From Brachycybe producta (Eukaryota > Arthropoda > Diplopoda > Playtdesmida > Andrognathidae), in contig JAUPFP010000027.1 in the NCBI GenBank assembly GCA_036925085.1, positions 3,151,501 to 3,215,500 of the forward strand: a stretch of 64,000 bases of DNA. The letters run 5' to 3'. Shown here one piece after another: positions 15,805 through 29,806 of the stretch; the first letter of the stretch is position 1, and each line of letters opens with the position of its first letter. The notes beneath the pieces were generated by a model. It was given only the letters and a program-made list of their open reading frames with translations. It searched no databases and had not been told where the DNA came from. Made by a program: the position numbers and the translations under genes.

Positions 15805-16125
15805 GGACTTTTGGAATTCTTATTATTCTGTCTTTCAAGAGTAGAATTAAGAGAAACTATAAGGTGTTTTAGATACTAGACACAGAAGAAGCGCAATCAC
15901 TTCAGGAGTATTTTTATGTTGGTATCTTTCAAACTAAAATTAATATATAGACCAAATTAAAAAAATATCAGTCAAATAAAAAGTTTATTTTGAAAGATAT
16001 CAACGTGCAAATACAGGTAAGTGAAAGAAACTACCCTTCTTGTTTCTAAAACACTTCACGTTTCTCTTCATTTTGCATCTGAAAGGCAGAAGAATAATCA
16101 AGAGTTAAAGCGGCGTTTACACACA
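15805..16125. repeat. Family C inverted-repeat element
   Basis: Left end GGAATTCTTATTATTCTGTC; inner left TTTTAGATACTAGACAC. Right arm AAGTTTATTTTGAAAGATAT, then CTACCCTTCTTGTTTCTAAA, then GCATCTGAAAGGCAGAAG and AATAATCAAGAGTT. Confidence 0.6.
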
Positions 16126-16867
16126 TTTAAATCACCTTAACATGAAAAATCTGATAACACGAAATATATTTTTCGGTCTACGGTCTCTTAAGATACTTAG
16201 ATTATTAGACTTAGATTCGTGTTAAACGGTTTTCCACTGTTGAAACGAAAAACCATGAAAACGGATTTTGTGTTTTGTCACTTGCAACACGTCACGTACT
16301 CACACGTGTGCACAAACGATGTCAGAGGTCAACTAATGTGTGAAGATGTGTGGCGACACACGAATGTGTCTCGCGCAACAAATAAAACGTTAAAGAAATA
16401 TGGAGGGAGGCAGTTCTGGAGAAAATTGCATAAAAGGAAATTTATATAAAAATGACTTAATTGTGGATCACAAATGATTTCAATGGATTAATTTGCATAC
16501 AATCAGGGTAAGGTGCCAAATGCTTTTAAATTTCATTTTTAAAAATAATATATATATATGGCACGAAACTGATCTTTCGCAACATTTAGGTAAGAACCAA
16601 GGGGCTAATTAGAAGAATAATATATAAATTGGTTAAAAAATAGTAGTCAATTTGGATCGATTAAGGTTGCAAAAAGGAGATTCTTAAAACTTTTCATTTA
16701 AACCTACACTTAATTAAAATGTAAATTATTAATTAAGACCAAAGCATTTTTCCCCCTGACCATATGACTGACTGAGCATTGGCTATCGAGACTTTTACCC
16801 CCCTTAGTAATTTCACTCGAAATAGGGTTATTTTTTCTCCCTAGTTCTTATGAACTAGGGAATTGGT

Positions 16868-17091
16868 TTAGTGAAAGGACACGTCGTAATTCATATGATT
16901 TAGAAAGGTTGCAATGAGTGTTAAGACCGCCATGATGATAGTTCCATAAGATCGGACATCGGATGATCCACTGCTGTTCGGTCGGTTCTTGTTGTTAATT
17001 ATGATCGTGTTGTCGCTTTGAAATTGTTCACCTTTTGCTGAAACTGCGGCACTCGAATATTCGTTGCTTTCGATCGACTGGACGACATCTA
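16868..17091 (-). CDS. ZP exon 10: C-terminal tail, membrane segment, stop
   Basis: 224 nt from acceptor GATGTTAG to TAA. It encodes an Asn/Ser-rich juxtamembrane stretch, then a 15-residue hydrophobic run ([15 protein letters not shown]), then ten residues ending YDVSFH. A short transmembrane helix is most likely; a GPI-attachment signal is the alternative. Confidence 0.85.
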
Positions 17092-20000
17092 CTAACATCC
17101 AAAGAAAAATAGCAAATATTTTTCTTAAAAATTTCTAGTTTTTTTTTTATTATTGATATGTCGTATTCTTTTTTCTTCTTACCTTTACTATTGGCAAAGT
17201 CTTCACCAAAACCAACTCTCATTATGGTCGTCATGGTGACTTCGAAGATCTTGTTCTGCTCTTTTCCCGAACGATTACTCGTTGAAACCAATTCACGACG
17301 TTTTCTTCCGTAACCGATCTGTCCGTTATTACACGGAACCTAATTATAGAACAAGAAAAAAAAAACAAAACACGGAACTCAATAAAGGTGGTTTTGAATA
17401 GAAACTAGAAACTGATTTTATAAACTAGACGGGTAACTCAACAACTTATGGGTATTTTCATATTAAATATATTGCAAAGTAAGCTTTTTATGTTCAGTTT
17501 GAAAATGACTCAACTTTAAGACCTCGTTGATATTTTTCTTAAATTTTAGTTCTATAGAAAGTTTATATTGAAAGATATCAAAATGAAAATATGCTGGAAG
17601 TGATTGAGGTGTGTACCCTTCTACGATCTAAAACACTTTCTAAGTTTCTAGTTTCTTTAATTTCGCTCCTGAAATACAGAATAAACAACAGGCGTTTGGA
17701 TCCAGCGCAAAAAATTCGTTTGTCTCCCCCTTTTTTTCAGACCAAATATCAACCAATTAGAAATTGCCGTCCTCGTAAAAGGGCGGGGCAAACGAATTTG
17801 TTGTACTGGATCCAAATGTGTGAATAATCAAAGGGTTCAAAAAGCAGCTAGCTGTTCATAAAACCCATATTAAGGAGGAAATACTTATAGCTAGTTAAAA
17901 AGTTGCTACTAGATGGCGTTGTAACCCAATTAAAACCAATAAAAGAAATTCCCGGGTAATTAAATTAGGCTGAACTACAGGCAGTTAGAAATAGGTGAAA
18001 ACTTCAGTTGGCTCCGCCCTTGTTATAACGACTGGCAACTTCTAATTGGCTGGTTATGAAGTCTGATGCTCCGCCCTTTTCAACGTCAGACTACATAACC
18101 AGCCAATTAGAAGTTGCCAGTCGTCATAAGAAGGGCGGAGCCAACTGAAGTTTTCAGTCAGTCTGTGGCTGAGCTCGACTTGTGTTTGGTGTTTTTTCAC
18201 CAAACAAACCCCTTATTCTCATCGGGGAAGTGAAACGAAGGTGCATTATTTTTTGGAAAAACATAAACGCGAACATTCTTCCTTATTAATTTCCATAGAC
18301 GAGAATTTCTAACAATTAAAATAGGCTAAACTCATTAATGCAAAAGGCTAAAAATGCAGAATCAATAAATTAATTAGCTAAGGTCTAAATCTAGGTGCAA
18401 GGGGTGTTTTTTTTATAATGAAATACTTTAAAATAAATTATTTGAGTTTTTTTTAAAAAAAAAGATGGTAACTTTTTTCATGATGTTTATTTAATCCAAA
18501 AATGAAAAATGTGACCATTTTAAAAATGCCATAACAAGTTTATTTTAAAAGATATATCATTGTGGAATTTATCTTATCACCTTAATTTACTCTTCTAGTT
18601 TCTAATTAATATTGAAATTGTATAATAAGTTAAATTCAAACTGAACTTGCTAATGTTTTGTTGAACACTAGCATAATTACCAATAAAAGATGTCAAATCA
18701 ACTTACCCCTTTACAAGTTTGCAGACAAACATTAACGGAACCAATAAATAGAACGTAACTACTGTCCGGAAATTTAAAAGCTCGGAAATTTGCTGTCAGA
18801 TTATCGCCGTTGTCAGTTTCGAAATTTGTAAATAAATAAGGATCCTTCGAACAACTAATGATAAGAATAAAAACCCGATTAAAGTTTTGATCAGTTTTTA
18901 AATTGTCCAGACAATGTACGGTACCCATTTTGTATTATAGTTTCCTCTTGATGTGGAGAATTATCGGTGACCTTTACGTCTTTTACAAACAATCCGTAAG
19001 TGTCTTTACGGAGTTAAGAAAAGTTTAAATCATCTTAATGGGAGAAATGTATTTGTAATGATTTTATAATAATTACCGGAACTGTTTCTATCCAATGAAA
19101 TGTCCATCTGTAAAGGTGTTCCAGGTTGAACATTGACCTGAGTGTCCACTGACAGTCCATTTTGTCGGACGCTCACATGGACCATGGGAGCCGGAACTTC
19201 TACAGTCACTGTTCCCAGTTTTTCAATTTCTCTGGGTTTTTTTGGTGGTAAAGTTTTATCCAAATGAAAATTGAAATTACGAATTGATTGGCGTTTATTT
19301 ATTAGTCTTACGTTGCTTCGGTGAAGTTGGCCGGCAAAACGTTTCTTCTGGGCCTCGGGGAGTCCAATAATGTGAATGTGGATTTTTCTCCCTCGAAATC
19401 GCATTTCACTAAAACTGATTCCCTTTTATTTTTGCCTAATTCCAAGACAACGTTGTGGTAGTATAACCTACGACCCTAAAAAAAGAAAATCAAGACAAAA
19501 AAAAGGACCCACAAAATCAAGATTTTTTGACATTTAGAGATGGAATCGTGCAAAATGAAACCGTGTTTGAAGATGGTTTGGGAACAGCTGATTTTCATCA
19601 ACTCTTGATTATTCTGTTTCTCAATAAACAAAATTAAGAGAAACTATTTAGAAACTAGAAAGGGTAGCTCAAACACGTAAAAGAGTATTTTCATGTTTTT
19701 TTATATCTTTCAAAATAAACTTTTGTTATAAGCAAAAATTAAAATTTATCGTCTGCTTAAATGACATATTCTCATATCAAATAAAAAGGTTATTTTTAAA
19801 AAAATATCAATATGAAAATACCCTTAAGTAAAATTGTGTTACCCTTCTAGTTTCTAAAACAGATCCAAGTTCTTCATTTTTGAGACGAGGCTCCGCTCGA
19901 ACTTTTGCCGTCATTAGTAAAATTGAAAGAAACTTGAAATCTTTTAAAATAAGCTTTGTAAATAAATTATATTTTTTTAATTTTTGTCTATATTCAGATT

Positions 20001-22194
20001 TTATTTTGAAATATAATAATAATATATTTGTATGTTTCTAGTTTCTAAAACACTTTCAATTTGTCTTTTCTGAAACTGCAAAAAATAAATCAATTTCAAA
20101 ATCAGGTGTTTCAACATAAAACATCTTAATTTCAAATGGAAATAATAGATTTTGAACATTTATCACTTTTATTATCTTTTTTCAAGTTTTCCTGAATTTG
20201 TGTAATTATTTGTGTTTGCAACCCTCCCCCTCCCCCACAAAAATGACTACAATAGTTTCAATTGTGAATTGAAAATACGTCCCCCCTTTTGAAATTATTT
20301 TCAAATCCATCCTTTAAAAGATGCATTTAAGTTCCATTAAAGTTAAATTGTACTTTTTGTACAAACATTTCAAATAAATCCGTGTCCGGGATTTCTATTG
20401 TGTAGACTATTTTTTTTTGTTAAGTTCACATTTGAAAAGTAGAAAAAAATAATATCATTGAAGTAAAATGTCAATGGATTAACATTAACATAAAATTCTA
20501 GTTTGGATTAGGGAGGTCAGCTTTTTTTTTCTAGTTAAAAAGTGTTAGTTAACACAGGTGTTAGGTTAGCTTGTGTGCACACGGTTTGCCACTTTTTTCT
20601 TATCATGATGTATAAAGAAAATAGGGAAGAAGTTTTGTTTCGTGTTAAAAGTACTTTGGTCTACCCAATTATAAAACCAGACTTATAATGTGCCCCCCCC
20701 CCCCACCTTTTATGTAGCCTCAAACACAACCGCCATCAACTTATAAATCGTGATTATCAAAATAATACATTGTTTTCATTACAAAAATTAACTGCAGTTA
20801 CATAACCAAGGTTATAGTTAACTGCAGACAAATTAGAAGCAGTACTTGTGTTTCCGTTTTGAAGACACACGTCTAACTGTTGTTAAATGATTTTTTTTGT
20901 GTCAATGTTTTTGTGCATTTTGTGAAATCATCCGCCATTTTGTTTATAGGTTAAATTTGTTTAAACACAGAAAGTGACGTATGTAATCATTCATATTAAT
21001 GTGGTTAATCACAGTGTGACAATACAGTTAACTTCATTGTTCAGAAATGTAATCATAGTTAATGTAACCACATTTTTGTTTTTGCTAGAAAATTAACTGT
21101 AGCTACTTTAACTACAGTTATTTTTTTTGTAGTGTAAACGTGGTATGAGGAGAGAATGTTACACATTTCATAGAAGGACATTTACGGGCGGCGTACACAG
21201 TAGGTAGACCCACGTACACCAGTGACACCACTAATGTTCCAAGGTTACTGGATGAAGAAGTGTTCTTCCAGTAAGGGAACAACTCCACCCTTTTGAGTGT
21301 TTTGACTATAATATATCCAGGTGTGGTTCCTAAATTTCAAAATTCTAACTTAAAAAAAAAAAAAAATCCAAATAATAAATGTGACTGTTGTGTAGGATAA
21401 ACAAAAGAAGGTAGCCTTCAAATGGACAGGACTATATATATATTTATAATAATATATAAAAAAAAACCTTGACCAACAAAAAAAGTTGCATTTTATAAAT
21501 TGAAACAGCAATTTAGCAAATAAAAGACACAAGGTCCTGATTTTCAGATTAGGACACGCAATAAAATAAATTTCACAAAACTTTTCTCACACCTGAATGG
21601 ATAAATTAGGATTTTTTCTTCTTCTTATCTTTCTGATTTTGTTTGCCAGACAGACAAGTCATTTTTATAAAATAAGAATAAAAAACATGTGGAGGGGTTT
21701 TAGGGGCAACTTTGAGTGAGTGAATGTGTGTGTGTGTCTGATACAAGTAACTCATTACCACCAACCGTTATTCTGTCATAGACTCTTGTAGTTCCGCAAG
21801 AATAAATGTCCTCGAGAGACAACTCAAAGACAGCTTTACCATCTTTTAACTTTGGTTTACAAACTGGAACGAAAGAAACAACAAAAAATAAATTACAACT
21901 TTTATAGTTATTTATTTTCTCGCATATTCATCATCATCACCTCCAATGTTACATTTTTAAATGACTGACTAGTAGAGACTAGAAGACACAGTGTGACAAA
22001 AAAACCTCCTCCTTCTCCTCCTCCAATTCAAATTGCATTTCGGCACAAAGAAATTCGAACCAAAAAAAAAATGGCCAATTTGCACAAAAGTTCAAGACGA
22101 TCTTGTGAATTAAATGGTTAACCGAGGCCATAAGTATTTCCTTTCAAATTGAAGTGTGAATGTAACCGTTAAATTAACCAAAAAAAAGTATGTT

Positions 22195-22236
<42 letters not shown>

Positions 22237-25200
22237 AAAACTAGAATAGCTGTGTTGGGATAAATAAGCTTTTAGAAATTACAATTACTAAATTTTAAAA
22301 AAGGAATTATAGTGATTCATTTTTTTTCTTCTCTATTCAAAGTAATTTGAATTACTTTCCAAGTACAAATCACATGATAAGAGTGTGACGTCATCAAATG
22401 CAAACTAATAAAAGAAAAACCGGAATATTCAGAAATAATAATTAATGCAAGTTCAGAGTAGTTTGAGAATAAGAAAATAGTTAAAATACAAAAATAAAAG
22501 TAGTTTGAGAAGTAATTAAAAAGTAATTACATTTTTTATTAGAAAAAAGTTGATTAATTAACATTACGAATTATAAAAGTTTTAAAAATTGAATTAATAA
22601 TTAGGTATTAAAGTAATTTAATTACAGTAATTCTTTAGTTTCGGCTCATCACTGTTGTTGGATGTGCTTTAAAACGTATTTTAGTGACACAGGATCTTTA
22701 AAAAATAAACTTTTTGAGGCAATTTCCAAATTGATCAGAATTTTTTTTAGTTCTTTTTTTGGTGTCACATCCAATGTTTCAAAATGTCACAAAAAGTTTT
22801 ATTTTAAAAGATATATTTTCTAGAGTAACAATCATCTGCTATGTATATTCTAGTTTCTAACAAACTTTTGTTGTTTTAAGTTTGTGCAAAATGTTTGACT
22901 TGAACGCATTGAACTGTGAGAACCACTCAAGGTAACTGTCACAAGTGTCACGGTCTGCTTATATAATCTTATCATAAGTGACCACTGAATCCATAATAAT
23001 GATATAATTATAGTAAATATCATCATTTCATTGGCTGAACATCTTCTTCCATCTTATTTAAAGATGTTTTTACAAAAAATTCCACATTTCGCAAACTTCT
23101 TCCAACATTTGGTTCATTTCACGAATATCATCGATTCATCATTTCTCAGTACATTTCATTGGAGGATTTTTTTTGTTGGTGTGTGGTTAAGTTATTAGTT
23201 TTTTTTAAATGACCGGTTCAAATAAAAAACAAAGTTACACGAAATTCGGTTCTAAAAAAAACGAAGAAAAAAGTTGCAAGAAAAATGTTATTTTTTGCTT
23301 GAAGCAGGATTGAATTTGACCTAAAAGGTCAGTTAAGTTCAACCGAACGGTCATTTTTCCCAATCTCTTTCTTTTGAAACAATTTCTCTAATCACAAGTC
23401 TCAATAATAATAATAATAATAATAATAACAATAACAACAACAACAACGAGAATAGAACAAAAGATATTGAAAGAGAATGGACAAGAAGAAGAAGAAGAAA
23501 ACACAAAAGAATTTCTTTTTTTCATGAATAATAAATTAGGTTTTGCATCCAATTTCATCATTATAATATATGCATAATAAATAAATATTAGGCAAAGTTG
23601 ATGCATTTCTTTCTTTCTCATTATGTATATATTTCATTTTAAAATATATTTTTAAAAAACACACGAAAAAACAATATGAAGGCCATTTAAGTGTGTATTT
23701 TTAAAAGTGATAACAATCTTTGAAATGAAAAGGAAGAATCATGAGTTTTGTGTCTTCTCATCGTGAGTCTTCTTCTTCTTTTTATATTATTATTATTATT
23801 AGGAGTTTTTTTTATCTTCCTTTTATCTTTATTCCATTTAAAATTATGAATTTTGTACACATTTTTCTAAGTGTGTAATAATGTTGAACAATTGATGATA
23901 ACAACATGAAACCAAAAATGAAAATGATAAAATCAAGATTATAATACACACACATAGAGGTAGATCAACTATGAGCGCTATCTCTCTCTCTCTCTCTCTC
24001 TCTACCTGTGAAACATAGTTGTGCCATAGCTGAATGTAACCAATAGATGACGCCAAAATGACAATTCAATGCAATTTAGTGAGATATGCCTCACTGTGAA
24101 ATGAAGCTTGTGAAATCAGAAGGGTTGACCTATTCTAAAACGGTACTTAAACCAAAGTGAAACTTAATCAAAGCTAATGTGATGTGGCTGGCCCTCCTCT
24201 TTTGGCTCCGCCGCCGACTCGTGAGGAACTTCGTTGTTGACGACGTTGTTTCCTCTGATGAATCGGTGGGGCTGGGGTCGACTCTGTGGACGACTGCTGG
24301 CGGGCCAGCCTCTACTGTTGTTGAACCTCTGGGGGTTGGGTTCACCGGGCGCGACATTTACTTGCCTCGCCTGGTACGGCCCACAAAAAGACCGTCTTTC
24401 CTAGGGATCTTTGGATATAGGGCGTGACGATGCCGAAGTAGCTCTAGTCCTTTTCGTTGAGTTGCTGGAGGCTCCAGGCAGAGGGACTCAGGCTGTGTCT
24501 GAGTGCCTTCTGCTGGATACTCCTCTATTTTAGGAGTACAGAAACCCAATATAGTTCAAATACACAACACTTACACAGGTTTATGTATTATAAAATGTCT
24601 CTTTACTAGCTCTTTGTTACATTATTCATAATACTCTTTACATTACTGTTTTACTCTAAGTCAGAACTTAACTCTCTAGAACTATCTGTCTAGAACAAGA
24701 CTTACTTGTTTTAACTCTAAAACTCTGACACTTGTTACTCAGTGTCTAAACTCTGACTGTCTTCACACTCAAGTCTCAGGCTCACTTGTCCGGACTCAGG
24801 CTCACTTGTCCGGTCTCCTGGGAGTGGCAACTGTCACCTCAGGGCTTAATGATTGACCAACTGGGCCAATCATTGCCCTGGACCAGGGATACTAAATCAT
24901 AAGAAGAAATATTTTTGGGACTTATTTCCAATTTTCTCACGGTCGGACGTGGTTCCACGAATTCTCTAGAATTCGGGCCACCCAAGTCCGAACATCTGTG
25001 CACCAAGGGGTGCCATGCTGTCAAGACTGAATTTTTGACTTGAGTGTTTCACCTTCTGTTTCTACAGGGTGTCACACTAAACTTAACTCTAAAGACTTAA
25101 ACTCTCTAAAGATTTAGAATATAGAGTTTGGTAATATTGCATCATGGGTTTTAAGCAACGTTTTCGTTTTTAAATATGGAGGTTAAGTCTGATAAGACAA

Positions 25201-28200
25201 AATGTTCTAAACAGTTGTTTTAAACAAAAGTATTTTTGAATTCTTTTGTTATCAGTAACTTATTACTGTCACAAGCTTCATCTTACAGTGAGACATGTTC
25301 TCTTTATAAAGAACATTAAGAGTGGGTAAGATCTAAGATCAATATAATAAGGACCTTGAAGAGAGGCTATACAATCAAAGCTCACTTAAATGATGTTTTT
25401 TCTCTAACATGGGAGTTGAGCCACCTCCATGACGTATACATATATTAGATAAAACATAAACGCGTGTTTCTCATAAGAAAACAAGAGATTGAAGGATATG
25501 AAGGGGGGGGGGTGGCCTCGTGGGGTAGAGGGAGGGGGAGGATTCCTGTTATATCAAACAAGGGGGGGGGGGGGGGGGGGTTGTTGTTTTATTATAAAAG
25601 ATAAAAAAATTCCGCTTTTTCATTGTAATTTTTAATATAAAATATATTCCCATCCATGACATTGTTCTGCTTTTACTTCTAAACGTTAACTTTTTACAAA
25701 AAAAAACTAAATTGAGAAATCAATCATTTTTTAAAAAATTAACTAGTCAATTTGTAAAAAAAAAAAAAACAGCTTCAATAGTTAATTTGCACACTGACTA
25801 ACATTTTACGCAATGGGGAATTTGAATAATTACTCAGAGGGCCTATGGCAGAGTGATTAATTTGTCCAAAAAACTGCTTAAGATATAGTTGCCTCACCGT
25901 AAGAAGAAGCTTGTGACGTCAGAAGGGTGATGCAATAGTTAGGATTATGTCATTTAGTTTGATAGGTTGACTAGAATCTAATACAGTTTTCAACAATTTC
26001 AACAAAAGGCTTCTTGCATTATTTTGTTATTAGGCCTATCAGTCGAAATGATATAATCGTAAATGTTGTCAACCCATCTGACGTCACATGTTTCATCTTA
26101 TTATGGTGCGGCAACAATCATTGCCCCCCCCCCCCCCATTTTTACAGGCAATTAGAAATCCGGACGAACTTCAGTTGGTTCCGCCCTTTTTATGACGAGC
26201 GGCAACTTCTAACTGGTTCGTTGTGTGGTTCGACGTTGAAAAGGGCGGAGCATGTGACGTCAGACTACATAACCAACCAATTAGAAGTTGCCTCCGTCAT
26301 AAAAAGGGAGGAGCCAACTGAAGTTCGTCCCGATTTCTAATTGCCTGTCCTTTTTTTTTTGCTTTTCCATAATCTATCTTGAATATTATTCGTTGTACAT
26401 GTTGGTTTTTAGTTGAATTACATGAATTGATTGTTGATATTTTCAAGTTTAAGGAGTTGTCAATCAATGAAATAATAATAATTTAAAATGTTAAGAGAAA
26501 AAATGTCAGTGGGTTTGATTATGGAACGGATGGGATGATAAACTAAAATCCAAATCCGGGACAAGGCCAATAATTTAGTCATCCAACGTGACCCCCCCTT
26601 AACATTGTTCTGTGTGGGGAGAGATGATTGGATTTTATATTTTCTTTCTATGTTACATCCGTAATAATAATAAAAATAATTTATATCCAAAGGCGAATGA
26701 TGAAAATTGAAATTTCTAATTCTTCAACTAGATTTGGACATTTTAAAAATTAAATCATAACTGGCTTAAGATGGGTTTTATAAAAAAAGCTAGCTGATTT
26801 TCGAACTCTTCAGAAGAACAAAATTAAGAGAAAAACTATACTCAATCACTTAATAGTCTTTTCATGTTGACATCTTTCAAATTAAACTTTTTATAGATGA
26901 AAATTAAAGAAAATATCTGCTTAAAGTGTGGGATCATTTTCAAACCAGACACGTACTGGCATAAAAAAAAATTCGAGGTCACAAATATCCGGCTTTGTGG
27001 CGCTTCGCCATAATTATGCTGCACATTTTTTTTTTACTATTTTTAATAAATCACTCGAATGAATGACATGTGTACATATCATTGGCGATTGGACTTCAAC
27101 TTAAGTGAATTTATAAATAAGAAATATCCGAAATCAACAGCTGCATTCAAACTACTAAGGACCAGTTATAATATTAACTATAACTCGCTCTTCAGTTACA
27201 TCGATGTAGTTCTTCTCTTAACCCCGAGGTTGGAACCACGAGCACAAGTGGGGTTCGAAACAGGCAGTTAGAAATCGGAGAAAACTTCAGTTGGCTCCGC
27301 CCTTGTTATGACGACCGGCAACTTCTAATTGGCTGGTTATGTAGTCTGACGTTGAAAAGGGCAGAGCATGTGACGTCAAACTACATAACCAGCCAATTAG
27401 AAGTTGCCGGTCGTCATAACAAGGGCGGAGCCAACTGAAGTTCTCTTCGACTTCTAAATGCCTATGTGTTCGAACTCGCGATCGCAGAGATGTTCATTTG
27501 AACAATTATATTTAATATTTTAATAATTAAAAAATTAACTTACACTAGTAGGATCGAACCACTGACCCTCTGGTTCAGAGGGCAGAGATGTTAACACTAG
27601 ACTAGACTAGACTAGCAACTACTTGGTTTTTAAGATGTTAACACACTTAATTGTTGATGATGTACCACTCAATCAGTTATTTTCAAAGTTTCTATGATTT
27701 TTTTGGTTATATTTTATAAAAAATTGTCAATGTAAGTCTAAATTGGTGTTTTTAAAACATAAAAAGCTTAACTTGAAAGATATCAAAAACACATCAAAAT
27801 AATCTTAGGTGATTTAAGGTACACTTCTAGTTTATAAAACACCAGAATAATCAAGAGTTCGAGTGGCCCCGTTTCCACTTTAAACTAACTTTTGATTACA
27901 TTATTGTTTTTAAAAATTGTAATAACAATTATATAAAATGATTATAATAACCTCAATCATAGGTATAAGAAAGATGGTTTTAAAAGTCTCCCTCCTTATG
28001 TAACACCCCCCCCCCCCCTTATCGATATTGACACGTATATAAATATAAAAGTATATATCAAATCAACTATTCCCCCCCTCCTTCTCTAATCCACTTTACC
28101 TTTTAGTCCCCTCCCCTTAGGGGCCAAGATTTACATAAACCTCGCCCATCACTTTGAATACAAGGGTACCTCACTTCTCTTCCAACTTCCATAGACTTCA

Positions 28201-29707
28201 ATGTATTTTACGAATTGAGATTGCAAAGGGTTGACATTGTTCTGGAAGCAAAATTTTCTTCGACCCCTTACCTGAATTTCTATTATGTAGATTTTAGATT
28301 TTCTACCTGAAACTCGTCCCTTGAGCTCCCTCCCCTTTTCTATTTATCCCCCCCCCCCTAACTCTCCCCTGAACAAAAAAGGTAAATTCTTTGTTCAGAA
28401 AACCTGTCTATAAATTTTAATTTCATTCAATCAAATTGTATATAAAATGTTATTATAAACATGACACCTGTTTTTTACCTTTTGTTTTTACTTAAATATT
28501 TGTAAATTGGGAAGGAACAAATAATAACCCCCCCCCCCCCCCTAATTTCGATGTTAGAGGGGGAGGGGAAAAGAAACCCTCTTTCTCTTTCTAAATTCCG
28601 TTATATAATGAACTTTTATGTTGTATGAGGTTATACATTACCTGGATAACCTTTCAATTTATCCAGGTAGACTGTCGATTGAGAACTGGGTAATGTGACG
28701 CTGGCAACCATCAATTTAGGCGAACACGTCACTTTGTATTCAACTGAAAACAGAAAAAAAAACAGACACATTTGAATACTTTCTTTAAATACAGATTCAA
28801 AATATTAGTGAAAAACCGGATAACACGAAATATATTTTTGTTCTCATCTCTTAGAAAAATGGTTTATTTTAAGGTCGTTTTTAAAGTAAAGAAAACCTAG
28901 AAGAAAAACTTTAAAAAATGGTTTTAGAAACTAGAAAGGTGGCTTCAATTACTTTTAATGTTGATATTTTTCAAAATAAGCCTTTTTCATAACACGCATG
29001 TAAATACAGGGACTCGCAGACGTTTGCTCCACCCTTTTTATGAGCGTCACATCATATATCAACCAATTGGAAATTGAAAAGGGCGGAGCATGTGACGTCA
29101 GACCACATAACAAACCAATTAGAAGTTGCCAGTCCTCAAAAAAGGCGTGAGCAAACGTCTGCGTGTTCCTGTCTTTACTTGCCTGTTTTTTATATCAGTC
29201 TGAAAATGATCCAACTCAGGCAGGCAATATTTTTCTTTTAAATCCATAAAAATTAAAAATGTATTTTGAAAGATATCAACATGAAAATATGTCCTTAAGG
29301 TGATTAAGATTTTCTAAAACACATTCTAGTTTCTTTAAATTTAGCTTCTGACAAAATAATCAAAGAGTGTAAAAAGCCAAGTAGACCTGAGCATAAGAAC
29401 CCAATTCAAGAAACTGGAACAACTTTAACTTGAACTCTGAGAACAGGGTTTCAAAACAAATTGAAAGTCTGCTCTAAGGGTTCAAATTGAAGGTCAAATA
29501 TAGAGTTTTCTACTTAATTTGGACCTTAAAATTTGAAATAACATCATGAACAAGGTGAAATAAATAATAAAATTACATTATTTTCATTGAAAATGAAGTT
29601 TTTCTTTTGCAAACACTTCATAAAATTCGAGATTTCTTTTAGTCATATTATAAAAATTATAACCTGCCCTCCCCCCTTCCCTCTGGGTGACTTTTCTTAT
29701 CGTTTAC

Positions 29708-29806
<99 letters not shown>

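Larger units (their letters stand above)
12007..16867. other. Convergent spacer between Rab11 and the ZP gene
   Basis: The first part is the Rab11 3' UTR; candidate AATAAA signals lie near 12814 and 13277, and I cannot choose between them. The rest holds (TC)n tracts (12143-12165, 13361-13378), a family A MITE (14840-15078), a family B palindrome (15511-15702), a family C copy (15805-16125) and AT-rich DNA. The ZP 3' UTR must begin at 16867 going left. No further gene is visible. Confidence 0.5.
17340..18706. other. ZP intron 8, built largely of nested repeats
   Basis: 1367 bp. It contains a family C element (17395-17838) interrupted by a family B palindrome (17691-17822), a second family B palindrome (17978-18165), and a decayed family C right arm near 18535-18610. 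Confidence 0.6.
21864..28641. other. ZP intron 3 with solo LTR and MITEs
   Basis: 6.8 kb. It contains a (TC)n tract (22199-22234), a family C remnant (about 22665-22880), a (TAA)n/(CAA)n tract (23404-23446), solo LTR 1 (24178-25076) inside a family A MITE, poly-G (25562-25580), another family A MITE, two family B palindromes, a tRNA-like sequence near 27550, and poly-C runs (26123-26137, 28008-28018, 28531-28541). Confidence 0.6.

Noticed and set aside
19030-19404. Single 124-aa minus-strand frame in the ZP block
   Set aside because: Its first half reads exon 5 in the wrong frame and crosses an 80-bp intron; only the part from 19231 on is real ZP sequence.
24130-25024. Minus-strand frames in the 24-25 kb region (shared with 46.4-47.2 kb)
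   Set aside because: They look conserved only because both stretches are solo LTRs of one family; there are no gag or pol motifs and the frames are broken differently in the two copies.
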